From Anaerovibrio sp. JC8 (GTDB taxonomy: Bacteria > Bacillota > Negativicutes > Selenomonadales > Selenomonadaceae): a stretch of 64,000 bases of DNA. Of the stretch, positions 17,579-26,386 are shown piece by piece. The stretch covers positions 62,001 through 126,000 of the forward strand of contig NZ_ANBM01000003.1 of NCBI RefSeq assembly GCF_002100115.1. The letters run 5' to 3'. Each line of letters opens with the position of its first letter. The stretch's first letter is position 1. The notes beneath the pieces were generated by a model. That model ran no database searches. It saw only the letters and a list, made by a program, of their open reading frames with translations, and was not told the origin of the DNA. A program made the position numbers and the translations under genes.

Positions 17579-17745
17579 TATTCCAACCTCCCCTATTTTG
17601 GCATCATCCAAGGATTCAAGGCTTAAATATGCCATTCAAAAGCTAAGCAATATTCATTATCTGTATATTATCACTACTAATTAAGCTTGCAAACATTCAT
17701 CTGAACAAAAAAATGGACACCATAAAAACCAAATGTTCTAAAAAC

Positions 17746-17806
17746 AAAAACAGGAGCAGAACCTATGGTCAACGTCATAACGCTGCATAGGACTACTCCT
17801 GTTTTA
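17746..17806 (-). terminator. Long imperfect hairpin downstream of the Rpn gene
   Basis: AAAACAGGAG pairs with CTCCTGTTTT, and an inner CCTATG pairs with CATAGG, with small internal loops. On the minus strand a T-rich tract follows, so it can end the Rpn-family transcript. The length (about 60 bases) is unusual for a terminator and it may be a remnant of a mobile element end. Confidence 0.6.
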
Positions 17807-17859
17807 GTTAGTCAATTAAACTCGCCAAAGCAGAACAATATTATGCTTAAATAGATATA

Positions 17860-18681
17860 TCATGACTGCCTAGAAAGCTCTTCAATTTCTTCTTTGGATA
17901 AATCAACAAATTCCACAATTTCCTCTGTAGATTTCCCTTTTTGCAGCATTCGCACTGCAGTGCGACGGTCAGCTATTTTTTCTCCTTCTTTAATCCCTTC
18001 TTCTTTACCATCATTATGGGCTTCAAGTATTTTCATTTCATAAGTCATATAACTCGCCCTCTCTTCTTCTTTACCCTTGATTTCCTTGATAAAGTTATCG
18101 ACTTCATTCGCAAATTCATCTTGTACCGGGAGCCCTTTCATATAGTCGAGAAATGCCTTTATATCTGGTGAAACATCGTCCATGGTTCCTTCGGATGAAA
18201 GAAAGATTTTGGTAGTGCCATCGTCCAGTTCCATATCTTTATCTTGAATACACACATTACGGAAGGTGTACATGTGTCGATCATTTTGGAAAAGCTTAAA
18301 TGGACACAAGAAGATAACAAAGGATTTCTTCAAATCTGAATAATTGGCTCCAGCCGCCAATGCTTCCACGTCAATAAGCGACTGATAATATCTGGTACGA
18401 TATGCCAATTCCTTGTCGCCGTAATCCCTTACCTGCATCTCGATGTTATAGATAGTATCATCAGCTTCCACGTACACATCCAGCCTTATACCCTTGCCAG
18501 CATAACGGAATTTCAGAGATTTCTCATCTTCCAGATAATTGATATGTTTAATCTTGATATCAAGAATCTTTTCAATAAGACGCGTGCATATATGGGGGTG
18601 TCGCATTACCAGCTTGAACATATAATCGTCGATAATGGTCAGCTCTTCCCAAGGCTTGATGATACGTTTCTTTTCTGTCAT
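17860..18681 (-). CDS. Rpn family PD-(D/E)XK nuclease / putative transposase
   Basis: A 273-residue protein of the recombination-promoting nuclease (Rpn) group. The N-terminal half holds the PD-(D/E)XK core: IRLDVYVEADDTIYNIEMQ supplies the Asp and the E-x-Q pair, and YRTRYYQSLID follows as usual. The C-terminus has the charged helical tail GKEEGIKEGEK common in this family. Such proteins cut DNA and are often carried in multiple, variable copies. It has its own promoter (18763-18791). It lies near the CRISPR locus but not in its transcript. Confidence 0.9.
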   Translation of the reverse strand: MTEKKRIIKPWEELTIIDDYMFKLVMRHPHICTRLIEKILDIKIKHINYLEDEKSLKFRYAGKGIRLDVYVEADDTIYNIEMQVRDYGDKELAYRTRYYQSLIDVEALAAGANYSDLKKSFVIFLCPFKLFQNDRHMYTFRNVCIQDKDMELDDGTTKIFLSSEGTMDDVSPDIKAFLDYMKGLPVQDEFANEVDNFIKEIKGKEEERASYMTYEMKILEAHNDGKEEGIKEGEKIADRRTAVRMLQKGKSTEEIVEFVDLSKEEIEELSRQS

Positions 18682-18762
18682 AAAGGGGACTCCTTTCGTA
18701 AATTATAACCCAGTTGTTCATAAATGTAAAAACCATTTTTAAAACATTTGTTTGTTGTAATT

Positions 18763-18791
18763 ATTGTAACATATGTTCGTAAAATTGTCTA
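18763..18791 (-). promoter_or_regulatory. Promoter of the Rpn-family gene
   Basis: On the minus strand TAGACA (plus 18786-18791) and TACAAT (plus 18763-18768) are separated by 17 bases. The gene start is about 80 bases downstream. Confidence 0.65.
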
Positions 18792-18895
18792 TAAAAAAAG
18801 CCCTGGCAGTATTTACTACCAAAGCATATTATCATTCAAAAAGGGAACACTCAATTTTAAATTTCATTCCCATGCCTGCCGACAGCCGTAACCCC

Positions 18896-18915
18896 CCCCC
18901 GGATTGCTCCGGGGG
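18896..18915 (-). terminator. GC-rich hairpin after the exported-protein gene
   Basis: CCCCCGGA and TCCGGGGG form a short hairpin around TTGC, next to a run of nine C residues (18892-18900). It follows the stop codon of the gene at 18937-19308. No clear T run follows on the minus strand, so terminator function is uncertain. Confidence 0.45.
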
Positions 18916-18936
18916 TTGATTTTATATTAAGTCTTG

Positions 18937-19308
18937 TCAAATCATCTCAATAGTTGAAGCGCCGCCTGGGCGGATTGTCAACGTATAAACTCTGTAGAGG
19001 TCCAGCCCCATCCAGTAGTCCTCAACGCCATTGTCGTAAACTACCTTAACATCCCAGTACTGAACGCCATCTCTTGGGTCAAATCTCATGAATATATCCT
19101 GTCCAGGATAAAGTACGCTGTTTGGCCCCAGCTCATCCTGATAAATCCAAGTTGATTCATTGGAAGGGCTGAGATAGATGTAAGTAATGGTACGTCCGGT
19201 GCCATTTACCAGGGTAAAGTCCTGGCTGCCGGCCATTGCTGTACCGGATACCGCAAACATCATCATAACTGCCAGGAAAAATGCCTGAAATACTCGTAAC
19301 TGCTTCAT
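18937..19308 (-). CDS. Small exported protein, unknown function
   Basis: A 123-residue protein with a clear signal peptide: MKQLRVF, a hydrophobic stretch, then SGTAMAGSQ, with cleavage likely after AMA (about residue 26). The mature part begins DFTLVNGTGRTITYIYLSPS and has a beta-rich pattern, with ...YPGQDIFMRF later. This 'FTLVN-TG-TI-YLSPS' pattern recurs in small secreted proteins of many bacteria, some mislabelled argininosuccinate lyase in databases. The function is unknown. It follows the 143-residue exported protein gene by 82 bases. Confidence 0.8.
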   Translation of the reverse strand: MKQLRVFQAFFLAVMMMFAVSGTAMAGSQDFTLVNGTGRTITYIYLSPSNESTWIYQDELGPNSVLYPGQDIFMRFDPRDGVQYWDVKVVYDNGVEDYWMGLDLYRVYTLTIRPGGASTIEMI

Positions 19309-19390
19309 GTTGTTTTCCTCTCTTTCCGTGGGTTTTACCCATTTTTATCTTCATGTCTATACATACGAACAACATTAAAAAGTATTACAG

Positions 19391-19822
19391 CTATTTCCTT
19401 ACATACATTTTGGCTATTTCATAAAAGAGTTCTCCGTCACTACCCGGAATAATCGGCTTATAATCATCACTGGTAGGAGTACTGTTGCCCTTGTGCTCTC
19501 TTTGATTATCTGCACCATCAAAGGTTGTGTACTCAAAAATAGCATATTCAGGCTTCCCGCCGATTTCTCTAAAAGCGCAGTGACGTATGATATATGATTT
19601 ATCTGTTTCAATAAACTTATAGGAGCACACGATATTTCGGCCAAGGTCAGGATATTCCACCCAGTCCACGGTGGATGCGTCTATCTGCACAATGATGTCA
19701 CTGCTTGATGCCACCTGTTCCCAATGGGCAGCCTGGCACTGGGACGCATTTAAGCTTACTGCGGCAAACATGATAACTGTGACAAAAATCTGGGTTATTA
19801 GTAGTCTGTAAAGCTTTTCCAT
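19391..19822 (-). CDS. Exported protein, unknown function
   Basis: A 143-residue protein with an N-terminal signal peptide (residues about 1-32, hydrophobic IFVTVIMFAAVSLNA, then QCQAA). The mature part starts HWEQVASSSDIIVQIDASTV, resembling surface-adhesin-E-like small periplasmic proteins in which a tryptophan start is followed by 'IDASTV'. Two cysteines in the mature part could form a disulfide. It lies 79 bases downstream of the ECF sigma gene and may be in the same transcript. The function is unknown. Confidence 0.75.
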   Translation of the reverse strand: MEKLYRLLITQIFVTVIMFAAVSLNASQCQAAHWEQVASSSDIIVQIDASTVDWVEYPDLGRNIVCSYKFIETDKSYIIRHCAFREIGGKPEYAIFEYTTFDGADNQREHKGNSTPTSDDYKPIIPGSDGELFYEIAKMYVRK

Positions 19823-19901
19823 GATAACCGCCTCCTTTAACCTTTATCGCATTATTTATATTTTAGCCATCCTGCTTTTTGGCAGGAATCAGCTGTCGGA
19901 G

Positions 19902-20447
19902 CTAATCCTCTCCCAATATCTGCTTCAAGGTACTCATGGCCCGGAAGAGTATGACCCCCACATTGGCAGCAGAAATTCCCAGGGTTTCCGCAATTTCCTT
20001 GTTGTTCATCTCACCCCAGAATTTCAGCTCAATAATCCGCTGCTCACGCTCAGACAATTTGTCCAGGGCCAGCAGAAGCTCCTGCTTGCCTTCCTTCACC
20101 AGCAGCTGTCCGTCGGGATGCTCCTCCTCATTTATTTTGGGCGAAAACACATCATCCCATTCCACATTCTGGCGATAGCTCTGCCAACGGTAAAAATCCG
20201 TCAATGTACGGGTGGCAATCCGGGACAGCCATGTGGCAAAGGACGCCTTGCTGCTGTCAAAATCAGCCAGATGCTCCACCATTTTTTCAAATACATCACT
20301 GACAATATCATCTGCAGTGGCAGAATTCTTCACACGGGCATATATCAAATTATATATTTTCGGAAAGAAATGCTCGTAAAGTTCATCAAAGGCCACATCA
20401 TCATTGACGGCCCGCCGGGCTATTTCATTCCAGTCTTTCTCTTCCAT
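19902..20447 (-). CDS. ECF-type RNA polymerase sigma factor
   Basis: A 181-residue group 4 sigma factor. Region 2 (FDELYEHFFPKIYNLIYARV, then ADDIVSDVFEKM) would bind core polymerase and the -10 box. Region 4 (LDKLSEREQRIIELKFWGEM, then KEIAETLGISAANVGVILFRA) would bind the -35 box. It starts 9 bases after the stop of the NHLM-type ABC transporter gene, so it is the last or near-last gene of the export operon. No anti-sigma factor gene is adjacent. It may autoregulate the operon or the double-glycine peptide gene (inference). Confidence 0.94.
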   Translation of the reverse strand: MEEKDWNEIARRAVNDDVAFDELYEHFFPKIYNLIYARVKNSATADDIVSDVFEKMVEHLADFDSSKASFATWLSRIATRTLTDFYRWQSYRQNVEWDDVFSPKINEEEHPDGQLLVKEGKQELLLALDKLSEREQRIIELKFWGEMNNKEIAETLGISAANVGVILFRAMSTLKQILGED

Positions 20448-20456
20448 ATTTCTCTC

Positions 20457-23189
20457 CTACGCTACCTGGCGCTTAACTAATTGGGCAAATACCCCATTCT
20501 GGGCCAACAGCTCATCATAGGTGCCGCTTTCCACAATACTTCCCTTGTCCATAACCAGAATCCGGTCACACTCCCGGATGGTGGACAATCTATGGGCAAT
20601 CACCAATCTGGTGGTATGCAGCTTGTTCAGGCTTTTCGTTACAATGGACTGGGTACGGTTGTCCAGGGCACTGGTGGCCTCATCGAAGATCAGCATGGCC
20701 GGTCTTCCGGCCAGAGCCCGGGCGATCATAATCCGCTGACGCTGACCGCCGGAAATATTGCTGGAGCCCTCGCTGATGACGGTCTGCATGCCCATAGGCA
20801 TTTCCCTTATATCTTCAGCAATACCCGCCGCCTCTGCAGCCTCCCAGGCATCATCCAGGGTAAGTGCCGACTGGCCAACAATATTGGTAAATATATCACC
20901 GCTCATAAGCTGTCCATTCTGCAATACTACACCCATCTGAGAACGCACAGACGGGGCGGACAGATTGGCCAGTGACTGACCATCATAATAAATTGCTCCG
21001 CTTTTTGGCTGCTCAAAGCCCAGCAAAAGCCGGACCAAGGTGGACTTGCCACAGCCGGAATGCCCCACAATGGCCACATTTTCCCCTGCTGCCACCTGGA
21101 AGCTCACATCATGAAGCACATCCTTTTTCCCCTCTCCATAGGCGAAGGTCAAATGGCTGACTTCAATAGCTCCGGACAATGGATCTGCTTCCAGCTTGTC
21201 CTCGGTGGTTTCCGGAACCTCCTGCAAAATCGGCCGCAGATTTTCAATGTGTGGCTGAATGGTAAAGAAGGTACCAATCAACGGAATGAGGGAATTCAAG
21301 GTGCCATTAAAGGAGCTGAAGGCTGCTTCAAAGGCCAGGAACTGGGCATAGCCAATACCGGCCTTTACCACTGTTCCCCCGGTGCCGTCATTGACACCTT
21401 CCTGCAATCCGTATATCACCATATAATATAATATCATATTTAGAATAAAAGGTTGTATAGCTGCAATAATTGTATTGTAATTATTTTGCCAACGCAGCTC
21501 CAGATTCCATTTCCAGGTTTCACCGAAAACCTTGCTCCAAAGGTGATAGGCCTGTTCCTCTGCCCCATGAACCCGGAATTTGGCCAATCCGGCAAAAAGC
21601 TGCTGAACCATGCCCGCCTCGGCATTGCTGGCGGCAATCAGATTGCGCTGAAAGCCCAGCACCCTACGATAAATAAAGGCCGTAACGATACACCATACCA
21701 GCCACACCGCAACAGCGGCTGCTGTCAGCTTTACGCTGTACCAGCACATAAGGAGCAGGCTCCAGAAGGAAAATATCGTGTTGAAAACTGTTCCTACGAA
21801 ATTGCCGCTGACCACATCCTTGACTGCCTCCATGCCCCGCATGCGGCTGGCCAGCTCGCCGGTGGTAAACTTATGGAAAAATTTTTGTGGCAAGGACAGA
21901 AGCCGTCCCCACAGGGCTGCCTCCACCGCCATATCCAGACGGGTACTGATACGCATGACAGCCACTGCACGGATCATGCTCAGGGCCGCCATGGTAAAGC
22001 TGGTCACCATAACCACCTGGGTAACGGTTACCAGGCCTTCTCTATCCAAAATCGGAATTATATCCTGAAAGATGGTTTCCGTAATCACCGGCGTTACCAG
22101 TGGAATAAGACCGGCACAGAAGCTTACCAGTATTATGGTCCGATAATCAGCCTTCCAGCACTGCTGGAACATAAAGCGAAGCACGTCCATAATTTTCAGC
22201 TTGCGCCGTGGAAAGCCGGCATAACAGATAAAGGCATCCCCATCCAGCCTGTCTGCTTCCTCAGCATTCAGCGGAATACCCTCAGGACGGCTTTTGGTCA
22301 CCAGCTTATACCGGCCGGGAGCTTCCGGAAGAATAGCTGCCAGCTCCTTTTTCTCCCCGTAATAACCAATCATCACGCCCGTGTCCTTTTTGAACCAGTC
22401 GTTGCCCTCCAGGCTTACCAGTCGGAGCTCAATATTGGCTTTCTGGGACAGGCGTCGAAGCAGATTCAGTGAATCCAGCTTCTTGGCGATTTCCGTGGAC
22501 AGGCTGATTTCCATTTCCGGCATGGAAAGAGACTTGCCCACCTGCTTTATTATAAAAACAGCCTCATCAATCAGACGACCTTCATGCTCAGTGCTGTTTT
22601 CTTCAAAAAAGATTTCATCCTCACCCATCAAAATGCTGATGGCATCCTTTATCAGCCACTTTTTCTGACGGGCAATGATTTTCTGCCTACGGGCCAGCCT
22701 TTTGTTTGCTGACAAAAAGCGCATTCCCTGCAGCATGGCAAAAATACGCTGATGCTTGCTGAATACATCCACCAGCTCTTCCCTGCTGCCAAGGCTGTCC
22801 TTAAACAGCTTGTCCTTTGGCCACAAGGACAACATATCATCACCAAGGGCTGCCAGACGCTTTACCCAGACAATGGTTCCCAGGCCCTTGAACCAGCCCT
22901 GCATCAAAGGAAGCATTTCCTCGTTGGAAAGCTCGGCAAAGGAATGTTCCTCCAATACACTGTCCGTTACAGCATAAAGCTGATATGCAATTTCGCCAAA
23001 CTCATCCAAAGCAGGAAAAATAGCCTTTCCCGCCTCCAAGGTCAGCAAATAAGCCTGCCGATAATCCTGCTCCCCCTGGGTAACAGCATAAACCTCCACC
23101 TGACCGGCAGTTAATACAAAAAAACTGTCTTCACTTGTCAGTTGCCAGCGCTTGCCTGCCTGCAATTCCATACTATCACTACTCACCAT
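20457..23189 (-). CDS. NHLM-type peptide export ABC transporter (ABC2 subunit)
   Basis: A 910-residue ABC exporter subunit of the NHLP/NHLM bacteriocin-export type. The N-terminal 300 residues are soluble, starting with a cupin/cNMP-like region (LTAGQVEVYAV). Membrane helices span about 350-620. The ATPase holds Walker A GHSGCGKST, signature SGGQRQR and Walker B MLIFDEATSALD. Unlike its neighbour it has no C39 peptidase domain. It probably works with that transporter to move leader peptides across the inner membrane. It starts 2 bases after its neighbour's stop. An in-frame ATG six codons downstream is an alternative start. Confidence 0.93.
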   Translation of the reverse strand: MVSSDSMELQAGKRWQLTSEDSFFVLTAGQVEVYAVTQGEQDYRQAYLLTLEAGKAIFPALDEFGEIAYQLYAVTDSVLEEHSFAELSNEEMLPLMQGWFKGLGTIVWVKRLAALGDDMLSLWPKDKLFKDSLGSREELVDVFSKHQRIFAMLQGMRFLSANKRLARRQKIIARQKKWLIKDAISILMGEDEIFFEENSTEHEGRLIDEAVFIIKQVGKSLSMPEMEISLSTEIAKKLDSLNLLRRLSQKANIELRLVSLEGNDWFKKDTGVMIGYYGEKKELAAILPEAPGRYKLVTKSRPEGIPLNAEEADRLDGDAFICYAGFPRRKLKIMDVLRFMFQQCWKADYRTIILVSFCAGLIPLVTPVITETIFQDIIPILDREGLVTVTQVVMVTSFTMAALSMIRAVAVMRISTRLDMAVEAALWGRLLSLPQKFFHKFTTGELASRMRGMEAVKDVVSGNFVGTVFNTIFSFWSLLLMCWYSVKLTAAAVAVWLVWCIVTAFIYRRVLGFQRNLIAASNAEAGMVQQLFAGLAKFRVHGAEEQAYHLWSKVFGETWKWNLELRWQNNYNTIIAAIQPFILNMILYYMVIYGLQEGVNDGTGGTVVKAGIGYAQFLAFEAAFSSFNGTLNSLIPLIGTFFTIQPHIENLRPILQEVPETTEDKLEADPLSGAIEVSHLTFAYGEGKKDVLHDVSFQVAAGENVAIVGHSGCGKSTLVRLLLGFEQPKSGAIYYDGQSLANLSAPSVRSQMGVVLQNGQLMSGDIFTNIVGQSALTLDDAWEAAEAAGIAEDIREMPMGMQTVISEGSSNISGGQRQRIMIARALAGRPAMLIFDEATSALDNRTQSIVTKSLNKLHTTRLVIAHRLSTIRECDRILVMDKGSIVESGTYDELLAQNGVFAQLVKRQVA

Positions 23190-23191
23190 TT

Positions 23192-25393
23192 TTATTCATT
23201 ATTTGCTTTATATTCATCAATCAACTGCTTATACGGACCGTCATGCTTCATCATATCACGATGACGTCCCCGCTCCACTATCTGCCCGCGATCCAGCACA
23301 ATTATTTCATCTGCATCCCGGATGGTTGACAGACGATGGGCAATAATAACACAGGCACATCCACGATGCCGGATATTGCTCAGCACCCGCTCCTCTGTAA
23401 TAGGGTCAAGGGCACTGGTTGCCTCATCCAATACCAAAATAGAAGGATTTACTGCCAGAGCCCGGGCAATCTCCAACCGCTGCCTCTGGCCACCGCTGAA
23501 GTTAAGGCCACCCTCGGATACCTTGGCATCATAACCGCCCTCCAGCTGCAATATATCATCCTGAATGCAGGCATCCTTGGCTGCACGCTCAATATCCCCC
23601 TGGCGCAGTGATTTATCAAAGAGGGCGATATTTTCCCCTACAGTGCCTGTGATCTGAAATACATCCTGATCCACCGCTGAAAGCGAGGTGGTAACAACAT
23701 GGCGTGGTATCTGGCGTCTTGGGATGCCGTCAAACATCACCTGTCCGCCCCATTCCTCGTACATACCAGTAATAATCTTGGCCACAGTGGACTTGCCACT
23801 GCCTGAGGCCCCCACAATAGCTACCCAGTGACCAGGCTTCAGATGCAGGCTGAAATCCCGCAAAAGTGGCGGTTCCAAAGGGCTGTAGCCGAAGCTGACA
23901 TTTTCCAGCACCATTTCTCCGGAAAGGCGTGTGTGCTCATATTCTGCCGGCATCTCTGCAGGATAATTCAGCGCATCCACCTCATACTGCCGCACATCGT
24001 TGAGACGCTGCATCTGCATTTCCGTTGTCTGCAGGCTGGTATAGAGTCCCGTAAGATTATTGACCGGTGCCTGAAAGCTTCCCATCAGATGCTGGAAGGC
24101 TACAAACATACCGGCAGTCATGGCACCATCCATAATGGAGAAGCCACCAAAGGTCATAATAAGGGCGCCATTAAGCCCCGCCAACAGGGAAGGCAGGGTG
24201 GTCACCGACAGCATCCACATCTGGCTTTCCTGCATGCCATTTAAAACCTTGGACCGATAGCCGGCCCATTTCATAAAGAAGTCCCCTTCGTTGCCGTTGG
24301 CCTTTATACTGTCTATCATGGTAAGGCCGTTAATGGCAGTACCATATTCCTTGCCGGCATCCTGCTGAATCCGCATGGCCAGATCTGTCAAGTGGCGTCT
24401 GGTAAGCATGAGCACACTGATGTTGACGGCCATAAATACAAGTCCGATAACCGTAAGAAGCACATTATACTGCAGCAATAACAGCAAAAAGAACACTGCC
24501 ACAAAGGAATCCAATACTGCTGTAGCCGCCTGTCCTGACAGAACCCCGGCCACTGCCTCGTTCATGGAAATACGCCCTGCCACCTCTGCCGCGTACCGCT
24601 GATGGAAAAACTGCATTGGCAGACGCAAAAGATGCCAGAAAAAGCTGGAGGAATCTGCCAGCGTCAGCTTCCGCTGCCAATGGGTCAGCATCACGGCCCG
24701 AAGCCAGGTCAGCACTGCCGATACCACAAAGGAAATGGTCATGGCAATACACAGGTTCATCATCCAATCCCGATGCTTGCCAGTGAGAATATCATCAAGA
24801 AAAATCTGGCTGAACACCGGTGCCGCCAGGCCTGGAATAATCATGCACAGGCCAAGCAAAATGAGGAACAGCATGCCCCATTTGTCTTCCCATAGCTTTT
24901 TTGACACTGCCTTGAAGACATTATAACGATGACCGGAGGGCTTGAAGCCGGCCGCCGGTCTTATGGTCAGGGCAATCCCGGTGTAGGAGGTAATGAACTC
25001 ATCCCAGAGCACAGTACGCCGTCCCATGGCCGGGTCGTTTAAATATACAGTATCCCCCTTAATTCCCTCCAGCACCACAAAATGGTTGAATTCCCAGTGA
25101 ATTATCAGGGGGTAATCCTCTTCTTCACGGAGGCTTTCTGCCTCCCAGCTATAGCCGTGAACCTCACAGCCCCTGGCCTTGGCCGCCCGCATTACGTTGC
25201 TGGCCTTGCTGCCGTCACGGTTGACACCACATTCTGCCCGCAGCTTTTCCAGAGGAATCCACAGGCCATAATGGGCCAGCACCATGGCCAGAGCCGCTGC
25301 CCCACACTCCGTGGCTTCCATCTGCAGGACTGTGGGAACCTTGACACGGGCCCCGTTCTTATTAAAAAATTTATCCAAAAATTCCATCGCCAT
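23192..25393 (-). CDS. C39-peptidase ABC exporter (NHLM-type ABC1 subunit)
   Basis: A 733-residue ABC transporter that both cuts and exports double-glycine leader peptides. Start 25393 is preferred because AGGTGA lies 5 bases before it; a longer start at 25417 overlaps the upstream gene. The N-terminal C39 peptidase holds Cys30 in EATECGAAALAM, the histidine in HWEFNHFVVLEG and the aspartate in NDPA. Six membrane helices follow. The ATPase has GASGSGKSTVAK, FSGGQRQRLEIARAL and LVLDEATSALD. The double-glycine peptide gene 27679-27867 is the obvious candidate substrate. Confidence 0.95.
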   Translation of the reverse strand: MAMEFLDKFFNKNGARVKVPTVLQMEATECGAAALAMVLAHYGLWIPLEKLRAECGVNRDGSKASNVMRAAKARGCEVHGYSWEAESLREEEDYPLIIHWEFNHFVVLEGIKGDTVYLNDPAMGRRTVLWDEFITSYTGIALTIRPAAGFKPSGHRYNVFKAVSKKLWEDKWGMLFLILLGLCMIIPGLAAPVFSQIFLDDILTGKHRDWMMNLCIAMTISFVVSAVLTWLRAVMLTHWQRKLTLADSSSFFWHLLRLPMQFFHQRYAAEVAGRISMNEAVAGVLSGQAATAVLDSFVAVFFLLLLLQYNVLLTVIGLVFMAVNISVLMLTRRHLTDLAMRIQQDAGKEYGTAINGLTMIDSIKANGNEGDFFMKWAGYRSKVLNGMQESQMWMLSVTTLPSLLAGLNGALIMTFGGFSIMDGAMTAGMFVAFQHLMGSFQAPVNNLTGLYTSLQTTEMQMQRLNDVRQYEVDALNYPAEMPAEYEHTRLSGEMVLENVSFGYSPLEPPLLRDFSLHLKPGHWVAIVGASGSGKSTVAKIITGMYEEWGGQVMFDGIPRRQIPRHVVTTSLSAVDQDVFQITGTVGENIALFDKSLRQGDIERAAKDACIQDDILQLEGGYDAKVSEGGLNFSGGQRQRLEIARALAVNPSILVLDEATSALDPITEERVLSNIRHRGCACVIIAHRLSTIRDADEIIVLDRGQIVERGRHRDMMKHDGPYKQLIDEYKANNE

Positions 25394-25398
25394 ATGAC

Positions 25399-26358
25399 TC
25401 ACCTGTTCCGCAGCCATTGACTAATTTTATAAAATACCTTTTCGATTGGCGGCCGCCGCTCAATGATGACGGAGCCGGTGCAAAAGCTGCCCGCAGTCAC
25501 AGGCTTATGCTCTCCCACAAAGGAGGTCCACAGATAGCCCGAAGGATCATTCTCATCCTTGACCAGCACAAAGCTGACCTCAACCACAGCCCCCTGGCCA
25601 CTGGCCATGAGCCACTGGGCCAGCTCCGGATTGCTGACATGATGTTCAACACCCTTTAAGGCCACTGGATAATCCGACACAGAACGCACTACGCCAATAA
25701 GGCTGCCGGATTCCTGCACATCCACACCGTTAGGAACCAGCTGAATGGTCTGGCCCGCTTCAATGCGCTTGCCCTTGTCCACGGGAACGTACATAACACC
25801 CATCAAATCACTGCGCTTCTTGGTAAGGCGCACGGTACACAGTGGGCTGCCACTGTCCACCACACTGCCCTTGCGGACCATTACATGCTCCACAATGCCG
25901 TCAAAATCACTGATGACATCACGGGATACCACCTGCTGATAGAGCTTGGCCCGATACTGATAAACCCGGTCTGCCGTATCATGCATGGTACTGGTCATCT
26001 GGGGACCGTATTGGGCTATATTGGTATCGGCGGACTGAATCGGCTGCTCCAGCTGGGCAATAAGATCACCCTTCTTGACCTCTTCACCTTCCCGCACATA
26101 AACATGGGAGATTTTGCCACCGGCCAAATGGTTTACCGTGGCAATACCACCGGAATCCAAAATCATGCCCTTGCCATCGGCCCGCACCGTAAAGGAGCCG
26201 AGAATGGACCAAAGGATAACCGATATCATCAGCAGCCCTACTGCCACCAAGGACATCCAGCCAATGGGGGTAGTAATAGGCAGAAGCATATCCAGCCTGT
26301 CGGGGGAACGCAGCTTGTCCAGTGCCTCCCTGCTAAAAATCTTACTTCCATCTGCCAT
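25399..26358 (-). CDS. HlyD-family export adaptor (NHLM type)
   Basis: A 319-residue membrane-fusion adaptor for the peptide exporter. One membrane helix lies at about residues 33-55, followed by a biotinyl-lipoyl-like region (GGKISHVYVREGEEVKKGDL) and a barrel domain (FDGIVEHVMVRKGSVVDSG). The long alpha-hairpin of classic HlyD is short here. That is typical of NHLM adaptors, which link the two ABC subunits. The stop overlaps the alternative start of the ABC1 gene. No outer-membrane channel gene is seen in the operon. Confidence 0.9.
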   Translation of the reverse strand: MADGSKIFSREALDKLRSPDRLDMLLPITTPIGWMSLVAVGLLMISVILWSILGSFTVRADGKGMILDSGGIATVNHLAGGKISHVYVREGEEVKKGDLIAQLEQPIQSADTNIAQYGPQMTSTMHDTADRVYQYRAKLYQQVVSRDVISDFDGIVEHVMVRKGSVVDSGSPLCTVRLTKKRSDLMGVMYVPVDKGKRIEAGQTIQLVPNGVDVQESGSLIGVVRSVSDYPVALKGVEHHVSNPELAQWLMASGQGAVVEVSFVLVKDENDPSGYLWTSFVGEHKPVTAGSFCTGSVIIERRPPIEKVFYKISQWLRNR

Positions 26359-26386
26359 AATCCATTATCCTCCAAAATATTACTTA

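Noticed and set aside
17746-17806. Insertion sequence end
   Set aside because: Only one hairpin with no target-site duplication or transposase; it serves as a terminator equally well.
18892-18900. Run of nine C residues
   Set aside because: Possible phase-variation tract, but it is outside any coding or promoter region and next to a hairpin, so no function is claimed.
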